From Clostridiales bacterium (GTDB taxonomy: Bacteria; Bacillota; Sulfobacillia; UBA995), in the NCBI GenBank assembly GCA_003517845.1, contig DOZU01000003.1, positions 1-5,599 of the forward strand: DNA of 5,599 nucleotides. The letters run 5' to 3'. Of the stretch, positions 1-5,392 are shown piece after piece. The notes under the pieces are model-generated. The model was given only the letters and a program-made list of their open reading frames with translations, made no database searches and was not told the origin of the DNA. The position numbers and the translations under genes are program-made. The stretch's first letter is position 1; every line of letters begins with the position of its first letter.

Positions 1-492
1 GGCTTCCTCGGGGTAATCACCCGGGAAGGGCTCCGCTTCGGGGTCCTCCTCTGCGTGCGCATCCTGGCCGCCGTGTTCGCCTTGCCCTTGTTCGTCGCCA
101 CCACGCCGGTCTCGTCGATCATGGCCGCCTTGACCAGCCTGCGCTTGCCGCCCACCTTCACTTTCATGTTCGTGAGTGCCCTGAGCTTCACCGGCATGAT
201 CTTCCAGATGTGGGCGACCATCCTCGACGCCCAGCGACTGCGGGCATTCGACATCGAGGCCATGAACATCGTCCGCCGCTTGCGCCGAGCTTATGTTCCC
301 GTGCTCACCCCGCTGGTGCTCATGTTGTTCCGCAAGGGCAATGACCTCCAGATCGCCCTCGAGTCCAAGGGGTTCGGCGCGCCCGGCCCGCGAACGGAGA
401 TGATCATCCTGCGCTTCACCCCCCGCGACGCCCTCGCGGCCGCGGGCATCTTCGCCGTCTTCCTCGCCGCACTGTGGCTGAAGTATAGCTAG
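1..492 (+). CDS. EcfT/CbiQ-family ECF transporter transmembrane (T) subunit, 3' part
   Basis: This is the C-terminal 163 residues of an energy-coupling factor transporter T subunit, the membrane protein that couples the EcfA ATPases to a substrate-binding S subunit. The reading frame is open to the left edge, so the gene starts outside the window; the in-frame GTG at 55 lies inside a membrane segment and is not a convincing start. Visible features in order are hydrophobic segments around visible residues 14-33 and 50-70, the first coupling-helix motif (AQRLRAF, about 77-83), a hydrophobic stretch about 99-111, the second coupling motif (ALESKGFGAPGPRT, about 119-132), and a last membrane helix about 141-160 before the stop. 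Family members usually carry Ala-Arg-Gly in both coupling motifs; here they read Leu-Arg-Ala and Ser-Lys-Gly, so both have drifted. The cargo (cobalt, nickel, biotin or other vitamin) cannot be told from a T subunit. The downstream LarA homologue makes nickel worth considering, by inference only. Confidence 0.85.
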   Translation, partial: GFLGVITREGLRFGVLLCVRILAAVFALPLFVATTPVSSIMAALTSLRLPPTFTFMFVSALSFTGMIFQMWATILDAQRLRAFDIEAMNIVRRLRRAYVPVLTPLVLMLFRKGNDLQIALESKGFGAPGPRTEMIILRFTPRDALAAAGIFAVFLAALWLKYS

Positions 493-498
493 AAGGAG
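493..498 (+). promoter_or_regulatory. Shine-Dalgarno site for the class III aminotransferase
   Basis: AAGGAG stands 10 bases before the TTG codon at 509 and begins right after the ecfT stop codon TAG (490-492). It is the only good ribosome binding site in this gap and is the reason for choosing the TTG at 509. The short gap (16 bases) implies co-transcription with ecfT. Confidence 0.75.
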
Positions 499-508
499 TG
501 GCCCGAAC

Positions 509-1804
509 TTGAACTCATCTGCCGATTTGCTCGCCCGGATGAAACGGCACCTGGCCCCCAGCCTGGCCCGAGACTGGCCGAACCTTCCCGTGGCCGAGGC
601 GCGAGGCAGCGAACTGGTGACGGTTGACGGGCAGCGCTACCTCGATTTCACCAGCGGCATGGCCGTCACCAACGTCGGGCACAACCACCCGGAGGTAGTG
701 TCGGCGGCCCGCCGGCAACTTGGCCAACTCATCCATGGGGCGGTAGGCGTCGTGGTGTTCGAGTCGCTGGTGAACCTGGCCGAGCAGCTCCCCGGGATCA
801 TGCCCGGAGGCAAGGACATGTTCTTCTTCGCCGTTTCCGGGTCGGATGCGGTGGAAGGGTCGCTCAAGCTGGCCCGTCACGTCACTGGCCGGCCGGGCAT
901 CCTCGCTTTCACCGGTGGCTTTCACGGCCGCACCTTGGGGGCGGTCGCGATCACGACCTCCAAACCCAAGTATCGCGCCAGATATGAGCCGCTGATGTCC
1001 GGCGTGTATCTCGCCCCCTTCGCCTACTGCTACCGCTGCCCCTACTACCAGGAACCGGCCCGTTGTTCCCTCGAATGCGTGGAGGGGGTCAAGCGGCTCC
1101 TGCGCCAGGTCGTCCTGCCGTCGGAGATCGCCGCCATGGTCGTGGAGCCCATCCTGGGCGAGGGCGGATATGTGGTCCCGCCCCACGGGTTTCTGGCCGG
1201 CTTGCGGGAGATCTGCGACGAGCACGGCATCCTGCTCATCTTCGACGAGATCCAGACCGGATTCGGGCGCACGGGCGACTGGTTCGCATCGCAGACGTTC
1301 GGCGTGACCCCCGACATCCTGGCGGTGGCCAAGAGCATCGCCTCCGGCTTCCCCCTGTCGGCGGTGTGCGCCTCGCGCGAACTGATGGACCGCTGGCCGC
1401 CCGGCGCCCATGGGACGACTTTCGGCGGCAACGCGGTGGCCGCGGCGGCGGCGGTGGCCACGCTCGCCGTCATGCAGCGGGAGCGCCTGCCCCAGCGGGC
1501 CGGGGAAGTAGGGGGCCGGGCGCTCCAGCGACTGAGAGCGCTGGCCGCCCGTTCGGAGTTCATCGGCGACGTTCGCGGCGCGGGGCTCATGATCGGCCTC
1601 GAGTTCGTGGAGCCCGGGCGGGATCGACATCCCAATGGTGCCTGTGCCTGGAAGGTCCGAAAGCGTTGCCTGGAGCAAGGGTTGCTCCTGTACGGGTGCG
1701 GCCTGGAGGAGCATGTGATTCGCTTCATCCCCCCGCTGACGGTGAGCGAATCGGAACTGGACCAGGGTCTCGACATCCTCGAAAGGGCGGTATTGGCCCC
1801 ATGA
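509..1804 (+). CDS. Class III PLP-dependent aminotransferase (GabT/ornithine-aminotransferase-like)
   Basis: This 431-residue protein has the usual length of fold-type I class III aminotransferases, which move an amino group, usually from a terminal amine or an omega-amino acid, to a 2-oxo acid in the cytoplasm. Motifs seen: SGSDAVEGSLKLAR near residue 110 (PLP phosphate region), GGFHGRTLGA with Phe138-His139 (ring stacking), DEIQTGFGRTG with Asp246 (pyridine nitrogen), AVAKSIASGFPLS with Lys275 as the Schiff-base lysine, and HGTTFGGNAV near 299-308. All catalytic residues are intact. A four-cysteine insertion (Cys174, Cys177, Cys186, Cys190, in a CYRCP context) is typical of a branch found in archaea and thermophilic bacteria; that branch also contains PLP amino-acid racemases, so a racemase role is possible. 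The substrate cannot be fixed from sequence: GABA, ornithine/lysine derivatives or other omega-amines remain open. The start is TTG with a good ribosome binding site; the stop overlaps the next gene as ATGA, indicating translational coupling. Confidence 0.93.
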   Translation: MNSSADLLARMKRHLAPSLARDWPNLPVAEARGSELVTVDGQRYLDFTSGMAVTNVGHNHPEVVSAARRQLGQLIHGAVGVVVFESLVNLAEQLPGIMPGGKDMFFFAVSGSDAVEGSLKLARHVTGRPGILAFTGGFHGRTLGAVAITTSKPKYRARYEPLMSGVYLAPFAYCYRCPYYQEPARCSLECVEGVKRLLRQVVLPSEIAAMVVEPILGEGGYVVPPHGFLAGLREICDEHGILLIFDEIQTGFGRTGDWFASQTFGVTPDILAVAKSIASGFPLSAVCASRELMDRWPPGAHGTTFGGNAVAAAAAVATLAVMQRERLPQRAGEVGGRALQRLRALAARSEFIGDVRGAGLMIGLEFVEPGRDRHPNGACAWKVRKRCLEQGLLLYGCGLEEHVIRFIPPLTVSESELDQGLDILERAVLAP

Positions 1805-3111
1805 AGGCGCTGGAAGTGTCGCTGGCCTATGGCGACGGCACGGTGCGGGCCCGCATCCCCGCCGGGGCTGTGGCGGGCTGGGTGGGGCCGGGCGGCCTGA
1901 CCCGGGAACCGCCCCCCGCCGCCGCGCAGCACCCGGCGGGAGAACGGGATGAGCGGCGGATCGTGGTGAGGGCGATCGAGGCGGTCCCGCCCGGCGAATT
2001 CCTCGGCGGAGGACGCCGGGTGGCGATCGTGCTGTCCGACATCACCCGCGTCTTACGGGCCCACCAGTTCCTCGACGGCTTGCTCGATATGCTGGGCGCT
2101 TGCGGCGTGAGCGATGCCGATATCGACCTCATCTTCGCCCTGGGCGCCCATCGCCGGCAGAGCCGGGACGAGATGGCATCCCTGGTCGGGGCGAAGACCG
2201 CTGCCAGGGTTCGCCTGCACGAACATGACGCCCTGGCTGCCGACCTCGTCCACCTGGGCACGACCAGTCGGGGCACTCCTGTGCTCATCAATCGCCGGGT
2301 GGCGGAGGCCGACCTCGTGGTGGCGGTCGGCGGGGTCACTTTTCACGACTTCGCCGGCTACAGTGGCGGCCGCAAGAGCATCGTCCCCGGAGTGGCGGGG
2401 GTCGACACCATCCGGCACAACCACCGGCTGCTCCTGCCATCCCGCCGCGGTGCGGGACGGCATCCCTCGGCCGTCCCCGGCATCCTGGACGGCAACCCCG
2501 TCCACGAGGACATGCTGGAAGCCGCCCTTCTCCTGCCGCGCGTCTATGCGGTGCAAGTCGTCATTGGCCAGGACGGCCGCATCGCCTTCGCCGTCGCCGG
2601 CGACCTGCGGGCCGCTCATGCCCGGGCCGTGGCCGAGGTCGACCTGCGATTCCAGGCGCCGTTGCCCGGCCCCGCCGACCTGGTAATCGCCGGCGCCGGC
2701 GGTTTCCCCAAGGACGTATCCTTCTACCAGGCGACCCGAACGGTGGAACCCATCCTGCGGGCGGTGCGGCGGGGAGGCCGGGTGGTGCTGGCGGCCGAGT
2801 GCCGCGAAGGTCTCGGCGATCCCGACTTCGACCGCTGGCTGCGGCGCCACCGCACGGTCGAGGCACTCGAGGATGCCCTTCGGGCCGAGTTCCAGGTATG
2901 CGGATTCATCGCCTACGCGCTATGGCTGGGTATGGAGAAAGCCACTTTCACCGCGGTGACCGGGCTCACCTCGGCCGACCTGGCCCTCACCCGACTGTTG
3001 CCGGCCGCTTCCCTGCAACATGCCGTGGACGAGGCGCTCGCATCGCTCGGACCGGAGGCGCAGGTCTACGTCATGCCCGATGCCGGGGCCGTCCTCCCCG
3101 TCGTCAGATGA
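1801..3111 (+). CDS. LarA-family (DUF2088) nickel-pincer-nucleotide 2-hydroxy-acid racemase homologue
   Basis: This 436-residue protein is close to the LarA length of about 425. LarA racemises lactate by hydride transfer through a nickel-pincer nucleotide (NPN) bound covalently to a lysine. The signature residues are present with spacing close to or equal to LarA: DITR (Asp80, Arg83; LarA Asp72, Arg75), GAHRR (His117; His108), and FHDFAGYSGGRK with His182 and Lys192 (His174 and the NPN-linked Lys184), then HNH with His208 (His200). The 10- and 16-residue spacings of the last three match exactly. FYQATR (Gln310, Arg313) corresponds to the Gln295/Lys298 pair, so the substrate lysine is arginine here. 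The Trp358 region (DQWQA-like) appears as CGFIA, giving Phe369. I read this as an active NPN enzyme with a changed substrate pocket, not necessarily a lactate racemase. ATG at 1801 overlaps the aminotransferase stop and has no strong ribosome binding site, consistent with coupled translation. An upstream in-frame extension is excluded because it would overlap the aminotransferase extensively. NPN synthesis genes larB, larC and larE are not in the window. Confidence 0.9.
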   Translation: MKALEVSLAYGDGTVRARIPAGAVAGWVGPGGLTREPPPAAAQHPAGERDERRIVVRAIEAVPPGEFLGGGRRVAIVLSDITRVLRAHQFLDGLLDMLGACGVSDADIDLIFALGAHRRQSRDEMASLVGAKTAARVRLHEHDALAADLVHLGTTSRGTPVLINRRVAEADLVVAVGGVTFHDFAGYSGGRKSIVPGVAGVDTIRHNHRLLLPSRRGAGRHPSAVPGILDGNPVHEDMLEAALLLPRVYAVQVVIGQDGRIAFAVAGDLRAAHARAVAEVDLRFQAPLPGPADLVIAGAGGFPKDVSFYQATRTVEPILRAVRRGGRVVLAAECREGLGDPDFDRWLRRHRTVEALEDALRAEFQVCGFIAYALWLGMEKATFTAVTGLTSADLALTRLLPAASLQHAVDEALASLGPEAQVYVMPDAGAVLPVVR

Positions 3112-3127
3112 TTGGCCGGCCGGTCAA
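3112..3127. repeat. Near-perfect 16-bp palindrome between convergent stop codons
   Basis: TTGGCCGGCCGGTCAA fills the 12-base gap between the LarA-homologue stop (TGA, 3109-3111) and the dehydrogenase stop and runs into the latter. Only one base pair (3115/3124) breaks the symmetry around 3119/3120. It has no loop and no T run, so it is not a standard intrinsic terminator. No other termination signal is visible between the two convergent groups. Confidence 0.5.
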
Positions 3128-3972
3128 GCGTACAGCCGCTGCAGGAGGCGATGCACCAGCTTGTCCGGCAAGAACTTCCTGATGAAACAGACCAGCTTGT
3201 ACTGGCGGCCCACCACGACCCGTACCGGAGACCCGTCCCTCTCCAGCAGCCGGTCGATTTCGCGGATGACAATCTCCGGGCCGGGAGCCTGTTGTTCCGA
3301 GCGGACCATGGCCGCGACGGCTCGCCGGCACCGCTCCTGATATGGCGACCCGGCCTGCGCCGCGACGGCCCACTTCCGGGCGGCGGTGAACCCGGTGTTG
3401 ATGTCGCCGGGGTCGACGATGGTGATCGCGATCCCGAACGGGGCCACCTCCATCCGCGTCGCCTCGGTCAGAGCCTCCAGGGCATACTTGCTGGCGCTGT
3501 ACATGGCCTGAAAAGGGATGGGGAATAGGCCGGCTACCGACCCGACTGCTATGATCCGGCCATAACCCTGGCAGCGCATCACCGGCAGCACCGCCCGGTA
3601 CAGCCGGTGGGCCCCGAAGAAGTTGGCCTGAAATTGCGCGACCGCCTCCTCGGTGGCGACGTCTTCCACCGCGCCCGCCAGCGCGTACCCGGCCGCGTGG
3701 ATCAGGAGGCCGATCCCTCCCTCGGCCTCGGCGACTCGACTCACGAACTCGTTTACTGATGCCGATTGGCCCACATCCAGCGGGAAGGTCTTGAGGAATC
3801 CCTCGCCGGCCGAAGGCTTGACGAGCACGCCGCCCGCAGGGATGCGGCGGGCGCCGCCATACACCCGGTACCCTCGCCGGGCCAGGTGCTCGGCGCAGGC
3901 TTTGCCTATCCCCGATGAGGCGCCGGTGACGATGGCGACCCGGGAACAATCCTTCAACTGCGCCTGATTCAC
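3124..3972 (-). CDS. Classical short-chain dehydrogenase/reductase (SDR), NADP(H)-type
   Basis: This is an NAD(P)H-dependent oxidoreductase of the classical SDR family, 282 residues from the GTG at 3972. A Rossmann glycine motif TGASSGIG lies at 16-23, and ARR at 41-43 after the second strand supplies basic residues that usually favour NADPH. LDVG (65-68) is the adenine-binding aspartate region; HAAG (92-95) stands where most members have NNAG. The catalytic tetrad is complete: Asn117, Ser145 (GSVAG), Tyr158 and Lys162 (YSASK), followed by a DPGDINTGF loop. The C-terminus is hydrophobic-basic (VCFIRKFLPDKLVHRLLQRL), as in SDRs that touch membranes or lipid substrates; the substrate is unknown. 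The start is uncertain: GTG at 3972, GTG at 3981 (weak TAGG upstream) and TTG at 3957 all give sensible proteins, and none has a strong ribosome binding site. An ATG at 4056 would add a serine/glycine-rich leader encoded by a tandem repeat. The gene is last in the leftward group. Confidence 0.92.
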   Translation of the reverse strand: MNQAQLKDCSRVAIVTGASSGIGKACAEHLARRGYRVYGGARRIPAGGVLVKPSAGEGFLKTFPLDVGQSASVNEFVSRVAEAEGGIGLLIHAAGYALAGAVEDVATEEAVAQFQANFFGAHRLYRAVLPVMRCQGYGRIIAVGSVAGLFPIPFQAMYSASKYALEALTEATRMEVAPFGIAITIVDPGDINTGFTAARKWAVAAQAGSPYQERCRRAVAAMVRSEQQAPGPEIVIREIDRLLERDGSPVRVVVGRQYKLVCFIRKFLPDKLVHRLLQRLYA

Positions 3973-3991
3973 CAGCGGCACGGCAGCTTGC

Positions 3992-4036
3992 CTACTATTA
4001 CTGCTGCCGCTGCTGCTACTGCTGCCGCTGCTGCTA
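3992..4036. repeat. Triplet-type tandem repeat, 18-bp unit, upstream of the SDR gene
   Basis: Two perfect copies of CTGCTGCCGCTGCTGCTA occupy 4001-4036, and 3992-4000 (CTACTATTA) looks like a decayed continuation. On the - strand the repeat is in frame with the dehydrogenase and reads as Ser with single Gly residues. It lies 20 bases upstream of the GTG chosen as start and 11 upstream of the GTG at 3981. It could be a slippage-prone leader or spacer rather than coding sequence. Confidence 0.85.
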
Positions 4037-4092
4037 CGAGAATGCGATCTCAGCATCCTCGCGCCCAAGGTCCCGGTCGTGCTCGCGGCCAG

Positions 4093-4123
4093 GGTAGGGG
4101 CGGGTTCGGAAGCCGCCCCTACC
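4093..4123. repeat. Perfect inverted repeat, REP-like palindrome (11-bp arms, 9-base loop)
   Basis: GGTAGGGGCGG (4093-4103) pairs perfectly with CCGCCCCTACC (4113-4123) around the loop GTTCGGAAG. Neither strand has a T run after the stem, so it is unlikely to be an ordinary intrinsic terminator. The GTAGGGGCGGG core resembles short palindromes dispersed between genes in many GC-rich bacteria; that resemblance is from memory and copy number in this genome is unknown. Confidence 0.8.
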
Positions 4124-4129
4124 GGGAAA

Positions 4130-4167
4130 ACGGGGCGCACCTTTGTCACTCCCCCGTGGTGCCCCGT
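4130..4167. repeat. Imperfect inverted repeat adjoining the REP-like palindrome
   Basis: ACGGGGC (4130-4136) pairs with GCCCCGT (4161-4167), and ACC (4139-4141) with GGT (4158-4160), leaving a two-base GC bulge at 4137-4138 and a 16-base loop. It starts six bases after the perfect palindrome. A further GTAGGGCATGCGGGTCC at 4166-4182 resembles the GTAGGGGCGGGTTC at 4094-4107, suggesting a composite or decayed array of related elements. Confidence 0.6.
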
Positions 4168-4232
4168 AGGGCATGCGGGTCCACTATCGGTACTATCTGC
4201 CATTGGCCCCACCTCTCGTCCGCCCGGGTCGC

Positions 4233-5372
4233 CTAATTGAAGGTCTGCAGGATCCGTACCAGCAAAGCCGCTCGCCACGGGAGTTGTTCCACCAGGACTC
4301 GCTCATCCAGGGCGTGCCCACCGCTACCCATGGCACCCAACCCGTCCAACACCGGCGTACCCAGGGCGGCCACGAAATTACCGTCGCTGGCCCCTCCCGT
4401 GCCTCCCTCTCCCACCGCGAAGCCCATTTCCGCCGCAAGATCGGCCGCCTGCCGATACAGGGCCACGATGGCCGGCGTCCGCTCCATGGGCGGCCGATTC
4501 AGTCCGCCTTCGAGGCTCACCTGAAGTCCCGGGGACGTCGGACCGATAGCCTTCATCCGCTGCAGGATCGCATCGGCAAGCGTCAGACTGGGGACCCGAA
4601 AGTCCACTTCCGCCTCAGCCGTTTCCGCCACCACATTGGATCGAGTCCCACCGCGGACCACCCCCACGTTGACCGTGAGCCCGGCCGCGTAGTCGGTGAG
4701 GGAGTGCAGGCGGAGCACTTGATGGGCCAGCTCCTGGATGGCGCTGACGCCCTGGGCGTGGTCGGCTCCCGCATGGGCCGGCTTCCCGGTCACGCGCAGG
4801 CGGAAACCGCCCACGCCCTTGCGGAAAGTCTTCAGGTGGCCGTCGCCGGTGGGCGGCTCAAGCACCAGGCAGTAGCGGCTGCGGCGTCCCTCCTCCTCAA
4901 TCAACTCCCGGGACTCGGGACTGCCCACTTCTTCTTCGGAGTTGAAGATGGCGACCAGCGGCAAAGCCGGGCCGATCCCGAGATCGCGCATGGCGCCCAT
5001 GGCCGCCAACAGTTGGGCGATCCCGCCTTTCATGTCGTGGGTCCCGGGGCCCCAGGCCCAACCGTCGCTCACCCGGAAGGGCCGCCGGTTCACCTCGCCC
5101 ACCGGCCAGACGGTGTCGGTATGACATAGCAGGAGACCCTGGACGGGGCCGGGGGGCCCCCACCGAACCCGCAAGTGATGGCCATAGTCGCGGGAGCGAA
5201 TCAACTCCACGCGGGCCCCCAGATCGCTGAGCCGGCCACCCAAATAGTCGACCAGGCGGTCCACGGCGGGTTTGTCAAGGGAGGGCGATTCCCGCTCCAC
5301 GAGTTCGCGCAGATCCTCAAGGATGGCGGGGAGTCGCGCTTGAAGGTGGGATAGTATCAACCGGGACTCCAT
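4233..5372 (-). CDS. M20 family metallopeptidase, carboxypeptidase G2-like
   Basis: This 379-residue protein belongs to the di-zinc M20 family, closest in motif pattern to glutamate carboxypeptidase G2: cytoplasmic-type enzymes that hydrolyse a C-terminal or N-acyl amino acid. Motifs from the chosen start: CHTDTV with metal ligand His84 and Asp86, GTHDMKGG with bridging Asp113, NSEEEVGS with general base Glu147 and ligand Glu148, LEPP with ligand Glu172, and SGGHALDE near the end with ligand His353. The dimerisation domain (RKGVGGFRLRVTGKPAHAG, about 184-202) carries His200, the residue that completes the partner's active site in this family. All expected metal ligands are present. No signal peptide is visible; CPG2 itself is exported. 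The ATG at 5372 is chosen because a purine-rich run (GAGG six bases upstream, GGAGGAGG further up) precedes it; a longer in-frame version would overlap the carrier gene. The substrate is unknown; folate-type, acyl-amino-acid or dipeptide substrates are possible. Eight bases separate it from the upstream sulfur-carrier gene. Confidence 0.93.
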   Translation of the reverse strand: MESRLILSHLQARLPAILEDLRELVERESPSLDKPAVDRLVDYLGGRLSDLGARVELIRSRDYGHHLRVRWGPPGPVQGLLLCHTDTVWPVGEVNRRPFRVSDGWAWGPGTHDMKGGIAQLLAAMGAMRDLGIGPALPLVAIFNSEEEVGSPESRELIEEEGRRSRYCLVLEPPTGDGHLKTFRKGVGGFRLRVTGKPAHAGADHAQGVSAIQELAHQVLRLHSLTDYAAGLTVNVGVVRGGTRSNVVAETAEAEVDFRVPSLTLADAILQRMKAIGPTSPGLQVSLEGGLNRPPMERTPAIVALYRQAADLAAEMGFAVGEGGTGGASDGNFVAALGTPVLDGLGAMGSGGHALDERVLVEQLPWRAALLVRILQTFN

Positions 5373-5378
5373 TCCTGA

Positions 5379-5392
5379 CCTCAACCTCCTCC
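5379..5392 (-). promoter_or_regulatory. Shine-Dalgarno region of the M20 gene embedded in the sulfur-carrier 3' end
   Basis: On the - strand GGAGGAGGTTGAGG covers the last glycine codons and stop codon of the carrier gene. The proximal GAGG (5382-5379) is six bases from the ATG at 5372, and the stronger GGAGGAGG run lies about 12 bases away. The codons for the functional C-terminal glycines thus also look like the ribosome binding region of the next gene. Confidence 0.65.

Larger units (their letters stand above)
3973..4232. other. 260-bp intergenic region between SDR and M20 peptidase genes
   Basis: No gene is supported here. The region holds the 18-bp tandem repeat next to the dehydrogenase start and two neighbouring hairpin-capable inverted repeats further upstream. 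Frames open through it give only low-complexity Ala- or Ser-rich peptides. It is the only long non-coding stretch in the window, so a promoter for the dehydrogenase would be expected here, but I see no -35/-10 pair good enough to annotate. Confidence 0.7.

Noticed and set aside
515..1714. Long open frame on the - strand opposite the aminotransferase
   Set aside because: It mirrors a gene with all catalytic motifs; its translation shows no recognisable domain. Long antisense frames are common in GC-rich coding DNA.
1063..1800. Upstream in-frame extension of the LarA homologue
   Set aside because: It would overlap most of the aminotransferase and encodes low-complexity Arg/Gly/Ala-rich sequence. 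The LarA similarity begins right after the ATG at 1801.
2053..2850. Open frame on the - strand opposite the LarA homologue
   Set aside because: It is a shadow of a conserved gene and has no motif of its own.
4001..4036. CRISPR array
   Set aside because: The two 18-bp units are directly adjacent with no spacers and are made of triplets.
4093..4167. Rho-independent terminator for the M20 gene
   Set aside because: Stable stems exist but no T run follows on the - strand, and the elements lie more than 60 bases past the stop; a repeat element explains them better.
3988..4236. Small + strand frame with Ala-rich start in the intergenic region
   Set aside because: The Ala run is only the tandem repeat read in another frame, and the rest is palindromic DNA.
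3973..4278. Long N-terminal extension of the dehydrogenase up to 4278
   Set aside because: It would run through both palindromes and the tandem repeat and into the M20 3' end; the SDR fold begins a few residues after the GTG at 3972. A shorter extension to the ATG at 4056 is kept only as an open question.
4173..5129. 318-codon open frame on the + strand across the M20 gene
   Set aside because: It is the complement of a conserved metallopeptidase with all metal ligands; the His/Gly/Arg-rich translation has no domain and no ribosome binding site was seen.
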